DNA from: Ruminococcus sp.
GTDB lineage: Bacteria; Bacillota; Clostridia; Lachnospirales; Lachnospiraceae
DNA: 57,878 bases
Direction: 5' to 3'
NCBI GenBank assembly: GCA_023663085.1
Contig: JAMPIB010000017.1
Location: 1-57,878, forward strand
The notes below the pieces were generated by a model. The model was given only the letters and a program-made list of their open reading frames with translations, did no database searches and was not told the origin of the DNA. The position numbers and the translations under genes were made by a program. Numbering within the stretch: the first letter of the stretch is position 1; the number at the start of each line of letters is the position of its first letter. Of the stretch, positions 15,717 to 24,960 are shown in pieces.

Positions 15717-15796
15717 ATTGCTGTTTATGCCTTTCTTTATATTTCTATTATCTATTCTTTTTATCCGTTATTCTAACATGTTTTCTAACACATCTT

Positions 15797-17827
15797 CTAA
15801 CATATCTCTGCACCCGCAGGCATGGGCTTCTCCGGCGTCATGAGCGCCAGATTCCCCTCTGCGTCTTCCGCGCACAGAAGCATCCCTTCCGACGTCATCC
15901 CCGCGATCTCCCGCGGCGCCAGATTCGTCAACACCATGACCTTTTTACCAACCATCTCTTCCGCACTGTAATGCTGTTTGATGCCCGATAAAATCTGTTT
16001 CTCGACAGACCCGATACGCACTCTGGAGCAGAGCAGCTTTTTGGATTTAGGCACTTCCTTACATTCTATGATCTCGCCTATCTGAAACTGACATTTATCA
16101 AAATCATCGTAAGATATCGTCTCCTTCGGTTCCATATCAATGACTTCTTCCGCGCTTTCTTCTTTATTTTCTTCCTCTTCTACGCCTGCTGCCGCTCTTC
16201 TTTGTGCAAACATTGCCTCTACCTGCTCCATGACTTCCGCCAGATCGCGACGGGCGAAAAGTATCTCCGGTGTTTCTGTCACTTGATTTCCGGACGGATA
16301 AAGCGTTGCTGCCTTAGCGCTATCCTGCTTTGCGGCACACTCCTCCAATACGGAAAACAAAACGGCCTGCGCATTTATCTGTTCCAGAATCTTCGCGGCA
16401 GTCTCCGGCATATACGGCTCTAACAGGCTTGCCCCGACCAGAATGCCGTTTAACAGATTGTATAAGACCGTCGCCAGTCTGTCTTTCTTTGCCTCGTCTT
16501 TGGCTAACGCCCAGGGCATCGTTTCGTCAATATATTTATTGCAGCGTTTGAATAATACGAATATCTCCGTAATTGCATCCGCCACACGCAGATCGTCCAT
16601 TTTCTTAGAGACTCTTGTATACGTGTCCGTCAGCACATTCCACAGATCGGCATCTACGTCCTCTGCTCCCGCGTCCACACCGGCTTTCTTATTCTCTGCC
16701 ACGCCGCCGAAATACTTATTGCTCATGGAAATCGTTCTGTTGACCAGATTCCCTAATGTATTAGCCAGATCGGAATTGAGTCTTTCCACCATCAGATCCC
16801 AGGTGATAACGCCGTCGTTTTCAAACGGCATCTCGTGAAGGACAAAATAACGCACCGCATCCACACCGAAGAAGTCGATTAAATCCTCCGCATAAATGAC
16901 GTTTCCTCTGGACTTGCTCATTTTCCCATCGCTCTGTAACAGCCACGGATGACCGAAGATCTGCTTCGGCAGCGGCTCGCCTAACGCCATTAAGAAAATA
17001 GGCCAGTAAATTGTATGGAAACGGATGATGTCCTTACCGATCAGATGCAGGTCGGCGGGCCATAATTTCTGATACTGCTCCGTGCTGTTCCCGTCAGCGT
17101 CATATCCGATACCTGTGATATAGTTGGTCAGCGCGTCCAGCCACACGTAAACGACATGTTTGTCATCAAAATCCACCGGAATACCCCATTTAAAAGAAGT
17201 CCTGGAAACACACAAGTCCTGTAATCCCGGCAGAAGAAAATTATTCATCATCTCATTCTTACGGGATACCGGCTGGATAAATTCCGGATGTGCATTGATA
17301 TGTTCTATCAGTCTATCCGCATATTTACTCATCTTAAAAAAGTAAGCTTCTTCCTTGGCCGGTTTTACTTCCCTGCCGCAGTCCGGGCATTTTCCATCCA
17401 CTAACTGCGATTCCGTCCAGAAGGATTCGCAGGGCGTACAATACAGACCCTCATAGGCGCCTTTATAGATATCACCCTGCTCGTATAATTTCCTGAAAAT
17501 TTTCTGTACCTGTTTCTCATGATATCCATCTGTCGTGCGGATAAATTTATCATAAGATGTATTTAAAGAATCGCAGATAGAGCGGATCTGTCCCGCGACG
17601 CCATCCACAAATTCCTGAGGTGTAACGCCTGCTTCCTGCGCTTTTAGCTCAATCTTCTGGCCGTGTTCGTCCGTTCCCGTCTGGAAAAAAACCTCATAAC
17701 CGTCTTTTCTTTTAAATCTGGCGATACTGTCCGCAAGCACGATTTCATAACTGTTCCCGATATGCGGTTTCCCCGAAGTATAGGCAATTGCCGTTGTGAT
17801 ATAATATTTTCCTTTATTATTCATCAT
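15797..17827 (-). CDS. metG: Methionine--tRNA ligase
   Basis: Charges initiator and elongator tRNA-Met. HIGN after TSGKP near the N-terminus and KMSKS within DGKMSKSRGNV are the class I signatures. A zinc knuckle CTPC...CPDC lies in the connective region. The C-terminal ~110 residues form the tRNA-binding (EMAP/Trbp111-like) domain: FDKCQFQIGEIIECKEV, then LLCSRVRIG and LTNLAPREIAGMTSEGM, responsible for dimerisation. ATG at 17825-17827 is preferred, with AGGAAAGGG 6 bases before it; ATGs at 17833 and 17824 are alternatives. The leader is too short for a T-box. Confidence 0.97.
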   Translation of the reverse strand: MMNNKGKYYITTAIAYTSGKPHIGNSYEIVLADSIARFKRKDGYEVFFQTGTDEHGQKIELKAQEAGVTPQEFVDGVAGQIRSICDSLNTSYDKFIRTTDGYHEKQVQKIFRKLYEQGDIYKGAYEGLYCTPCESFWTESQLVDGKCPDCGREVKPAKEEAYFFKMSKYADRLIEHINAHPEFIQPVSRKNEMMNNFLLPGLQDLCVSRTSFKWGIPVDFDDKHVVYVWLDALTNYITGIGYDADGNSTEQYQKLWPADLHLIGKDIIRFHTIYWPIFLMALGEPLPKQIFGHPWLLQSDGKMSKSRGNVIYAEDLIDFFGVDAVRYFVLHEMPFENDGVITWDLMVERLNSDLANTLGNLVNRTISMSNKYFGGVAENKKAGVDAGAEDVDADLWNVLTDTYTRVSKKMDDLRVADAITEIFVLFKRCNKYIDETMPWALAKDEAKKDRLATVLYNLLNGILVGASLLEPYMPETAAKILEQINAQAVLFSVLEECAAKQDSAKAATLYPSGNQVTETPEILFARRDLAEVMEQVEAMFAQRRAAAGVEEEENKEESAEEVIDMEPKETISYDDFDKCQFQIGEIIECKEVPKSKKLLCSRVRIGSVEKQILSGIKQHYSAEEMVGKKVMVLTNLAPREIAGMTSEGMLLCAEDAEGNLALMTPEKPMPAGAEIC

Positions 17828-17860
17828 TTCCATCCCTTTCCTAAAAAATCCCTAATTTAA

Positions 17861-17889
17861 TAGATATCACAAAGGCTTGGGGTTGTCAA
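17861..17889 (-). promoter_or_regulatory. metG promoter
   Basis: On the minus strand TTGACA (17884-17889), 17 bp, TATCTA (17861-17866). Predicted start near 17855, giving a leader of about 30 nt. Confidence 0.75.
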
Positions 17890-17937
17890 ATGGCAATAAC
17901 GGATAAAAGAATAAATTATGACAGATCAGCCGGATTT

Positions 17938-18828
17938 TTATGGATTGTCTGACAAATAAAGCGTATTCGCCGCTTCATCATAACGATACTTCAAAGTATG
18001 CGTATCCAGCTGCCGTAACTGTGTCTGTAGTTCTTCTATCCGGCTCTCCAGAGCATTTATCTGCGTTTTCGCATCCCCAATCTGTATCTCTACATTGTCA
18101 ATCTGCGTTTCCACCTGTTTTATCTGCGTGTGCATATCCTCAAATTTATTGGTAATATCTATCAGATTCTGGTCGATGGATGTTTTTAAAGTTCCTTCCA
18201 GTTCACGTATTTTCGCCAGAAGTCCGGCATCCGTTGTCTCTAAGGCGCTGATCTTACTATAGATATTGGTGATATCGGCGCCTATCCCGCTCATCTGTGA
18301 TTCCATCTCGCCGATCTGCTCCTGTATGGCGGGAATGGTTTCCGTATCCATGATCTGGATCATGTCTGTCAGATCATATAGATAATTCTGCGTATTCTGC
18401 AATCGTATGATAAGATTCCCGATCTCGCTCTCCACCTCGCTTATCTGCTCTTTTAAAAGGGTATCTTCCTGCGCGTCGGCCAATATCGTTTCTTCCAGTG
18501 TTTCTTTCACTGTCGTCATGGATTGCAGCAGACTCTCTACCTTTTCGCCCAGATATGCAACGTTGTCCAGATACTGCTGTTTCAGCTCGTCCTCCTCATC
18601 AGGTGCGGACATTACGATCTCCGTTTTTTTCTCAAAAGTCTCCGCCTTTAATCCCTCTTCTTTTTCTTTTTTGTCCGTATTCTTTTGCCAGAGTAAGATC
18701 AGGCACAGGATGATGACGACTAAGATCACCACGCCAAGCATACAGAACACCAGTGGATTTCCATTCTTTTCCGGATCGTTCCTTCTCTCGCTGAAATAAT
18801 CCGACACTCTTGTCATAAATTCTCTCAT
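17938..18828 (-). CDS. Membrane-anchored coiled-coil protein of unknown function
   Basis: 296 residues. A short cytoplasmic part (MREFMTRVSDYFSERRNDPEKNG) is followed by one membrane segment (VFCMLGVVILVVIILCLILLW) and a long extracellular helical region of about 200 residues with heptads (IREL, VETQIDNVEIQIGDAKTQINALESRIEEL). A short tail TLKYRYDEAANTLYLSDNP ends it. It recalls proteins that span the cell wall or form oligomeric stalks, but no family is recognised. Confidence 0.75.
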   Translation of the reverse strand: MREFMTRVSDYFSERRNDPEKNGNPLVFCMLGVVILVVIILCLILLWQKNTDKKEKEEGLKAETFEKKTEIVMSAPDEEDELKQQYLDNVAYLGEKVESLLQSMTTVKETLEETILADAQEDTLLKEQISEVESEIGNLIIRLQNTQNYLYDLTDMIQIMDTETIPAIQEQIGEMESQMSGIGADITNIYSKISALETTDAGLLAKIRELEGTLKTSIDQNLIDITNKFEDMHTQIKQVETQIDNVEIQIGDAKTQINALESRIEELQTQLRQLDTHTLKYRYDEAANTLYLSDNP

Positions 18829-18982
18829 TTTTGTAAAAATACCTCCTGTTTTTCATCCATTTTTAAGTTCATAAATCATTTGAATCGTGGCGAATCGCCG
18901 GATCATCCCTGACGGGATAAGGATAGCAGATGAATTTCAAAGATTGTATCTGTACGATATCAAAATTATGAGACAAATGCAA

Positions 18983-19001
18983 TATCGGAAATTTTCACAA
19001 A
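18983..19001. repeat. 19-bp sequence shared with 57737-57755
   Basis: TATCGGAAATTTTCACAAA occurs here and once more near the right end in the same orientation. Both copies are intergenic. The remainder of 18857-19122 holds AT-rich sequence and the map terminator. Confidence 0.5.
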
Positions 19002-19015
19002 CTTTTATCAAAAAA

Positions 19016-19053
19016 AGCCGGAAAAACACCGTTTCATTCGATGTTTCCCGACT
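19016..19053 (-). terminator. Terminator of the tkt-rpe-map operon
   Basis: A 15-16 bp imperfect stem (AGTCGGGAAACATCG with CGGTGTTTTTCCGGCT, several G-U pairs) around a 7-base loop, with seven Ts after it on the minus strand. Confidence 0.8.
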
Positions 19054-19122
19054 TTTTATCTGTCAAAAACTTTTACGCATATAAAAAACTTATATTAAAA
19101 ATATTCAAAAATATTCCGGCCG

Positions 19123-19995
19123 CTACCAGGTGAGTATCTCATATCCATCTTCGGTAACGGCGACCGTGATCTCCCACTGTGCCGAGGGCAGTCCGTCTTC
19201 GGTATAAACTGTCCAGCCGTTTTCATCATCAATATAGATATCCGCCTTTCCCATGTTGACCATCGGTTCTATCGTAAAGACCATACCCGGCACCATCAGC
19301 ATTTCCGTGCCTTTGCTGGTAACATAGCTGACAAACGGCTCTTCGTGGAACTCCAATCCCACGCCGTGCCCGCCGATCTCACGCACTATGGAATAACCGT
19401 TTTCTCTGGCAAAATCGTTGATCGCCTGCGCCATATCCCCCAGAAAGTTCCAGGGTCTGACCTGCTCTAAACCGATGTCAAGGCATTTATGCGCCGTCTC
19501 CACCAGCCGCACAGTCGCCGGCTCTACCTCCCCGAACATGAACATTCTCGATGAATCTGAAAAATATCCCTGATAAATGGTAGAGACATCCACATTGACG
19601 ATATCACCCTCTTTTAAAATATCGTCTTTGGACGGGATACCGTGACAGACCTGTGAATTAATGGATGTACAGACGCTTTTCGGGAACCCATCGTATCCAA
19701 GAGGCGCAGGGATCCCACCCATCTGCGTGGTCTTTTCATAAACAAGGCGGTCTATTTCTTCCGTACACATACCGACTTTAATGTTTTCCGCTACATGATC
19801 CAGCACGGCTATATTGATCTTGCTGCTTTCTTTTATCCCTTCAATCTGCTCTTTCGTCTTGAGCATATCGTGATCGGGCACGATATGGCCTTCCAGCGCG
19901 TATTTTTGTATTTTCTCATCAAAGGCCATATGGCATGTCTTGTATTTTCGCCCGCTCCCGCACCAGCAGGGATCGTTGCGTCCTAATTTCTTCAA
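19123..19995 (-). CDS. map: Methionine aminopeptidase with N-terminal SEC-C zinc motif
   Basis: Removes N-terminal Met from nascent proteins. Residues 1-22 (start MKKLGRNDPCWCGSGRKYK, then CH) form a SEC-C zinc-binding motif, as in SecA tails and some clostridial MAPs. The catalytic domain shows metal ligands in NVDVSTIYQGYFSDSSRMF (two Asp), GGHGVGLEFHEEP (His), FTIEPM (Glu) and QWEITVAV (Glu), with the substrate His in QVCHGIPS. 290 residues, about 40 more than bare MAP. It is last in the tkt-rpe-map unit, 35 bp after rpe, and followed by a terminator. Confidence 0.94.
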   Translation of the reverse strand: MKKLGRNDPCWCGSGRKYKTCHMAFDEKIQKYALEGHIVPDHDMLKTKEQIEGIKESSKINIAVLDHVAENIKVGMCTEEIDRLVYEKTTQMGGIPAPLGYDGFPKSVCTSINSQVCHGIPSKDDILKEGDIVNVDVSTIYQGYFSDSSRMFMFGEVEPATVRLVETAHKCLDIGLEQVRPWNFLGDMAQAINDFARENGYSIVREIGGHGVGLEFHEEPFVSYVTSKGTEMLMVPGMVFTIEPMVNMGKADIYIDDENGWTVYTEDGLPSAQWEITVAVTEDGYEILTW

Positions 19996-20030
19996 TGTTT
20001 CCGCCCTTCTCTTTGCCTGCGATACGGCAT

Positions 20031-20693
20031 TTATTCTTCGCCGTTTAATATTCTCCGGTAAAGCGTAACATTGTCATGGATATTGCCGCCGAAGATCGCG
20101 GAACCTGCTACGATGACATTGGCCCCGGCCTCTAAAACGATACGTGCGTTTTCTTTGGTAATACCGCCGTCTACCTGAATGTCTGTAGTAAGTCCTGCCT
20201 CATCTGCCATCTGGCGGGCATCTCTGATACGCTGCGTGGATTCGGGAATATATTTTTGTCCGCCGAATCCGGGTTCCACGGTCATGATAAGAAGCATCTC
20301 TATCTTAGGCAAATACGCTCTTACCGCCTCCACCGCCGTCCCCGGTTTGATGGACAGGCCGGCCCTGCAGCCGGCCTGATGTATTTTGTCTATAACGCCG
20401 TTTACATCTTTAGTCGCCTCCAGATGAAAAGTAATACTGTCTGCGCCGCATTTCGCAAATTCTTCTATGTAGCGTTCCGGCTCCACGATCATCAGATGTA
20501 CATCGAAAACCTTCCCTGTCACGGGCCTGATCGTCTGGATCACAGGCATTCCGAAAGAAATCGACGGTACAAACACACCATCCATAACATCAATATGGAT
20601 ATAATCCGCCCCTGCCTCGTCCGCCTCCATGATCTGTTTTCCCAGAATGGAAAAATCAGCCGCGAGGATAGAAGGTGATAATAAATTCTTCAT
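20031..20693 (-). CDS. rpe: Ribulose-phosphate 3-epimerase
   Basis: Interconverts ribulose-5-phosphate and xylulose-5-phosphate. TIM barrel with LSPSILAADF at the start, DYIHIDVMDGVFVPSISFG, HLMI, EPGFGGQKYI and QVDGGI, giving the metal-binding His/Asp/His/Asp set. ATG at 20691-20693 follows GGAG; the longer reading frame from 20711 would overlap the transketolase stop. It sits with both transketolase subunits and the arabinose genes, feeding D-xylulose-5-phosphate into the pentose phosphate pathway. Confidence 0.95.
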   Translation of the reverse strand: MKNLLSPSILAADFSILGKQIMEADEAGADYIHIDVMDGVFVPSISFGMPVIQTIRPVTGKVFDVHLMIVEPERYIEEFAKCGADSITFHLEATKDVNGVIDKIHQAGCRAGLSIKPGTAVEAVRAYLPKIEMLLIMTVEPGFGGQKYIPESTQRIRDARQMADEAGLTTDIQVDGGITKENARIVLEAGANVIVAGSAIFGGNIHDNVTLYRRILNGEE

Positions 20694-20710
20694 AAGAACT
20701 CCTTCGACCA

Positions 20711-21655
20711 CTATGCTTTCACAAATTCTTTTACTTTCGCATAGATACCCTTGCCATCCAAACCATATTTTTCTACTAATGCCGCTGCCGGGCCGGATTC
20801 ACCAAACACATCCTGCATACCGATCTTCAGTACGGGCGTCGGCAGTTTCTCTGATAAACAGTCGCATACCGCGCTGCCGAGTCCGCCGATCACCGTATGT
20901 TCTTCTGCGGTCACAACTTTGCCTGTCTTCTTAGCAGAAGCCAGGATCAGTTCTTCGTCTAACGGTTTAATGGTATGGATATTGATAACTTCTGCGTTAA
21001 TGCCGTCAGCCGCTAACATTTCCGCTGCTTCTAACGCAGAGGATACGGTAATGCCGCTTGCTACGATGGTCACGTCAGTGCCTTCTTTTAACAAAACACC
21101 CTTACCGATCTCAAAATGATAATCGGGTCTGTCGTTGATGACCGGAACTGCCGCACGGCCGAATCTCAGATATACAGGGCCTTCTTTTTCAATCGCCGCT
21201 CTGACTGCCGCTTTGGCCTCCACATCATCGGAAGGTACGATAACGGTCATACCCGGAATCGTCCTCATCAACGCCACATCCTCGTTACACTGGTGTGTCG
21301 CGCCATCTTCGCCTACCGTGATGCCGGCGTGTGTCGCACCGATCTTGACATTCAGATGAGGATAACCGATGGAATTACGAACCTGCTCAAAATTACGTCC
21401 CGCCGCAAACATGGCGAAAGAACTGATAAAAGGCACTTTACCGCAGGTTGCAAGACCAGCCGCAATACCTGTCATATTACATTCTGCAATACCGCAGTCG
21501 ATATGTCTGTCGGGAAAAGCCTTCTGGAAAACGCCGGTCTTGGTCGCTCCGGCAAGGTCTGCATCCAATACTACCAGATTCGGGAAATCCGCACCGCATT
21601 CTGCCAGTGCATTTCCATAACTTTCTCTTGTTGCAATCTTCTTTACTTCTGACAT
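20711..21655 (-). CDS. Transketolase, C-terminal subunit
   Basis: Second half of a split transketolase: pyrimidine-binding (PP) and C-terminal domains. GIAECNMTGIAAGLATCGKVPFI carries the glutamate that activates thiamine diphosphate; GATHQCNEDVALMRTIPG and SIGYPHLNVKIGATHAGITVGEDG are typical. 314 residues. Its start overlaps the end of the N-terminal subunit gene by 13 bases, which should ensure equal synthesis. AGGTGAAG precedes the ATG. Confidence 0.93.
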   Translation of the reverse strand: MSEVKKIATRESYGNALAECGADFPNLVVLDADLAGATKTGVFQKAFPDRHIDCGIAECNMTGIAAGLATCGKVPFISSFAMFAAGRNFEQVRNSIGYPHLNVKIGATHAGITVGEDGATHQCNEDVALMRTIPGMTVIVPSDDVEAKAAVRAAIEKEGPVYLRFGRAAVPVINDRPDYHFEIGKGVLLKEGTDVTIVASGITVSSALEAAEMLAADGINAEVINIHTIKPLDEELILASAKKTGKVVTAEEHTVIGGLGSAVCDCLSEKLPTPVLKIGMQDVFGESGPAAALVEKYGLDGKGIYAKVKEFVKA

Positions 21656-22479
21656 AATGCTTCACCTACTTTCTCTAAATCCGCCATGGCGATCTTATAT
21701 TCTTCATCATTCGGCGCTTTGCCGTGCCAGCCCGCGTTATTCTCCATAAAGGAAACATCTTTGCCCTTAATGGTCTTGCAGATAATGGCTGTCGGCATAC
21801 CTTTCGTATTTCTGGCTTCTTTAAATGCCGCGTCGATCTGGTCAAAATCATTGCCATCGATATTGATGACATGGAAATTAAAGGCTTCAAATTTTTTATC
21901 AATCGGATAAGGAGAACATACGTCGTCAATCTTACCGTCAATCTGCAAGCCATTATTGTCTACGATAACAACCAGATTGTCAAGTTTTCTATGGCCGGCG
22001 AACATGGATGCCTCCCAGACCTGTCCCTCCTGAATCTCACCGTCGCCAAGCAGCGTATATACTCTGTAATCTTTCTTATCCATCTTGCCTGCCAGAGCCA
22101 TGCCGACTGCCGCCGAGATGCCCTGTCCGAGAGAACCTGACGACATATCCACGCCGGGCGTTTCCTGCATACAGGGATGTCCCTGCAGATAAGAGCCTAA
22201 GTGACGCAGCGTCTTTAAATCCTCTACCGGAAAATAACCGCGGTTAGCCAGTGCCGAGTACAGTCCCGGCGCCGTATGGCCCTTGGAAAGTACGAAACGG
22301 TCTCTGTCCGCCTTCTTAGGGTCTTTGGGATCGATATTCATTTCTTCAAAATAAAGATAAGTAAAAATGTCCGCCGCCGATAAAGATCCGCCGGGATGTC
22401 CTGCTTTGGCGCTGTGCACCGCAGTTACAATGCCCTTACGGACTTCATTAGCCGCTTTTTGTAACTCTAACTTGTTCAT
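21643..22479 (-). CDS. Transketolase, N-terminal subunit
   Basis: Thiamine-diphosphate-binding half. AVHSAKAGHPGGSLSAADI at the start, then FVLSKGHTAPGLYSAL, the ThDP motif GDGEIQEGQVWEA up to VIVDNN, and HGKAPNDEEY near the end. 278 residues from ATG 22477-22479, which follows GGAGGTTAAGG; the longer frame from 22512 has no ribosome site. Together with its partner it moves two-carbon units between pentose and hexose phosphates, the step needed after the arabinose pathway. Confidence 0.93.
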   Translation of the reverse strand: MNKLELQKAANEVRKGIVTAVHSAKAGHPGGSLSAADIFTYLYFEEMNIDPKDPKKADRDRFVLSKGHTAPGLYSALANRGYFPVEDLKTLRHLGSYLQGHPCMQETPGVDMSSGSLGQGISAAVGMALAGKMDKKDYRVYTLLGDGEIQEGQVWEASMFAGHRKLDNLVVIVDNNGLQIDGKIDDVCSPYPIDKKFEAFNFHVINIDGNDFDQIDAAFKEARNTKGMPTAIICKTIKGKDVSFMENNAGWHGKAPNDEEYKIAMADLEKVGEALCQK

Positions 22480-22527
22480 CCTTAACCTCCATAATATTTT
22501 ATTTTCTCTCAATCCGCCTCTGTGGAC

Positions 22528-22554
22528 AGGTGAAAGAATACCCTTCTTTCACCT
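22528..22554 (-). terminator. Hairpin between araD and transketolase
   Basis: Perfect 11-bp stem AGGTGAAAGAA/TTCTTTCACCT with loop of 5, no T-tract. It may lower read-through or protect the upstream mRNA 3' end rather than stop transcription. Confidence 0.5.
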
Positions 22555-22599
22555 AATCATATCACACATTACGAAATGCCTCCAGTCAAAAATTGCTCT

Positions 22600-23307
22600 T
22601 TATTTTTCACTATCACTCTGTCCGTAATAAGCGTTCGCGCCATGCTTTCTGTAATAATGCTTATCCTGTAATTCCTGCGGAGCAGGCTGGATACGGGGAT
22701 TGATGGTTTCCGCCCTGTATGCCATTTTGGCAACTTCTTCCAGAACGACCGCGTTATGCACCGCATCATGCGCATTTTTACCCCAGGCAAAAGGGCCGTG
22801 GTTCTTGCACAGGACTGCCGGGACCGCCATGACGTCCTTACCCATTTTCTGAAACTCATTGACGATCAAAAGGCCGGTGTTCTTCTCATAAGCCTCTTCA
22901 ATTTCTTCTTCGCTCAGGCATCTTAAGCAGGGCACTTCCCCGTAAATATAATCCGCATGTGTCGTTCCATAACAGGGAATGCCTCTTCCCGCCTGCGCCC
23001 AGCTTGTCGCATAGGAGGAATGCGTATGTACGATACCGCCGATCTCAGGATAGGCTTTATATAACTCCAGATGCGTCGGCGTATCGGAAGACGGATTGTA
23101 ACGCCCTTCTACTTTATTGCCGTTTAAGTCCATGAGCACCATATCATCCGGCGTCAGTTTCTCGTAATCCACGCCTGAAGGTTTGATGGCAAAAATACCG
23201 GATTCCTCGTCGATCTCGCTGACATTTCCCCATGTAAAAGTGACAAGGCCATATTTCGGCAGAAGCATATTCGCTTCATAAACACGTTGCTTTAATTCTT
23301 CTAACAT
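22600..23307 (-). CDS. araD: L-ribulose-5-phosphate 4-epimerase
   Basis: Class II aldolase-fold zinc enzyme making D-xylulose-5-phosphate, last step of arabinose catabolism. [22 protein letters not shown]-like [41 protein letters not shown] (zinc His residues) and [10 protein letters not shown] are characteristic. 235 residues, family length. Third of araA-kinase-araD. Confidence 0.95.
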   Translation of the reverse strand: MLEELKQRVYEANMLLPKYGLVTFTWGNVSEIDEESGIFAIKPSGVDYEKLTPDDMVLMDLNGNKVEGRYNPSSDTPTHLELYKAYPEIGGIVHTHSSYATSWAQAGRGIPCYGTTHADYIYGEVPCLRCLSEEEIEEAYEKNTGLLIVNEFQKMGKDVMAVPAVLCKNHGPFAWGKNAHDAVHNAVVLEEVAKMAYRAETINPRIQPAPQELQDKHYYRKHGANAYYGQSDSEK

Positions 23308-23342
23308 AATCGCAGGTTCCCTTCTTTCTAAAATTTTTCTTC

Positions 23343-24947
23343 TTATAATGACTCTACCGCCGCTCTTTCGATCGCCAGACCTTTCGTGTAGCGTTCCATA
23401 AACTTATCAAAGCCTTCCACATCTTCTTTTACAGGCGCTTCTTTCGTGCCTGCCTGTCCTGCGAAAACTTTCTTCTCCAGAAAATCCGCCAGCGTTTCGT
23501 CGTTGTCTTTATGAAGCATATAAGAAGCCAACAGAGCCATTCCCCAGGCGCCGCCTTCTCCCGCCGTCTCCATAACGCTTACGGAGGCATTGATAGCCGC
23601 CGCCATGATGCGCTGCCCGACGCCTTTGGTCTTAAACAGACCGCCGTGTCCGAACATCTCGTCAACACATACGCCTTCTTCTTTTAACAGAATATCCATT
23701 CCTGTCTTCAATGCGCCGAGCGCCGTAAAAAGGTGCACTCTCATGAAATTGGCCAGGTTAAAGTTATCGGAAGGGGTACGCACGAACAACGGGCGTCCTT
23801 CTTCAAATCCGGTAATGGATTCCCCGGAAAAATAATTATAAGCGAGCAGGCCGCCGCAGTCGCTGTCGCCTTCTAAGGCTTTGCGGTACAAAGTGCCGAA
23901 CAGTTCGTTCATATCCACTTTCATACCCATGCTCTCCATGAATTCTTTAAAGATATTGACCCAGGCATTCAAGTCGGAAGTACAGTTATTACAATGCACC
24001 ATAGCTACCAAAGAGCCGTCAGGCGTTGTCACAAGATCTATGGCATCATATACTTTTTGTAACTCTTTCTCCAGTACCACCATGGCGAATACGCTTGTAC
24101 CCGCAGATACGTTACCGGTTCTGCGCGCCACGGAATTGGTGGCCGCCATTCCTGTTCCCGCATCACCCTCCGGAGGGCAAAGAGGCACACCTGCCTGCAG
24201 TTTCCCGCTGGGATCCAAAAGTTTCGCTCCTTCTTCCGTCAAAATACCTGCCGGTTCACCCGCCATTAACACTTTCGGCATGATCTCTCTTAATTTCCAG
24301 GGGAATTTTTTATCCGCTACCAGTTCGTCGAATTGTGCGATCATCTTCTCGTTAAAATCGCCGGTTGCAATATCAATCGGGAACATACCGGAGGCATCAC
24401 CCACGCCAAGCGTGCGTTCACCTGTCAGTTTCCATTGCACATAACCTGCCAGTGTCGTAAAGAAGCGTACCGAAGGCACATGCTCCTCGCCGTTTAAGAT
24501 TGCCTGATAAAGATGGGCAATACTCCATCTTTCCGGAATATGATAATTGAATACTTTTGTCAGTTCCCTGGACGCCTGCCCGGTGATCGTATTCCTCCAT
24601 GTGCGGAACGGTACGAGCAGTTCTCCTTTTTCATCGAACGCCATATAACCGTGCATCATCGCGCTGAATCCAATTGCACCGATCTTCACAAGTTCCGTGC
24701 CGTACTGTTTCTGCACATCCTGCGCCAGATCGCGGTAACAGTCCTGGAATCCGTTCCAGATATCATCCAGAGAGTATGTCCAGATACCGTTCTCCAGCCT
24801 GTTCTCCCAATCATGCGCACCAGAGGCGATCGGCGTATTATCCTCCGCTGCCAGAATAGCCTTGATCCTGGTAGAGCCGAACTCAATACCGAGCACAGTC
24901 CTGCCATCGTCAATCTGCTTTTTGATCTCTTCTGCCGAAAATCCCAT
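23343..24947 (-). CDS. araB: FGGY-family sugar kinase, probable L-ribulokinase
   Basis: Phosphorylates L-ribulose before AraD. FGGY features: [14 protein letters not shown] at the start, [60 protein letters not shown] and the C-terminal [21 protein letters not shown] plus [14 protein letters not shown] region. 534 residues: longer than xylulokinase and shorter than E. coli AraB. By sequence alone a xylulokinase assignment is possible; the position between araA and araD decides for ribulokinase. GGAGGAC precedes ATG; araA ends only 13 bp upstream. Confidence 0.88.
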   Translation of the reverse strand: MGFSAEEIKKQIDDGRTVLGIEFGSTRIKAILAAEDNTPIASGAHDWENRLENGIWTYSLDDIWNGFQDCYRDLAQDVQKQYGTELVKIGAIGFSAMMHGYMAFDEKGELLVPFRTWRNTITGQASRELTKVFNYHIPERWSIAHLYQAILNGEEHVPSVRFFTTLAGYVQWKLTGERTLGVGDASGMFPIDIATGDFNEKMIAQFDELVADKKFPWKLREIMPKVLMAGEPAGILTEEGAKLLDPSGKLQAGVPLCPPEGDAGTGMAATNSVARRTGNVSAGTSVFAMVVLEKELQKVYDAIDLVTTPDGSLVAMVHCNNCTSDLNAWVNIFKEFMESMGMKVDMNELFGTLYRKALEGDSDCGGLLAYNYFSGESITGFEEGRPLFVRTPSDNFNLANFMRVHLFTALGALKTGMDILLKEEGVCVDEMFGHGGLFKTKGVGQRIMAAAINASVSVMETAGEGGAWGMALLASYMLHKDNDETLADFLEKKVFAGQAGTKEAPVKEDVEGFDKFMERYTKGLAIERAAVESL

Positions 24948-24960
24948 TACAAAGTCCTCC

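Noticed and set aside
17834-17937. T-box or SAM riboswitch in front of metG
   Set aside because: The gap is about 100 bp with a consensus promoter near the start codon, leaving only about 30 nt of leader.
22528-22554. Full intrinsic terminator separating araD from transketolase
   Set aside because: The stem is good but no T-tract follows, and the downstream genes belong to the same pathway; kept only as a hairpin.
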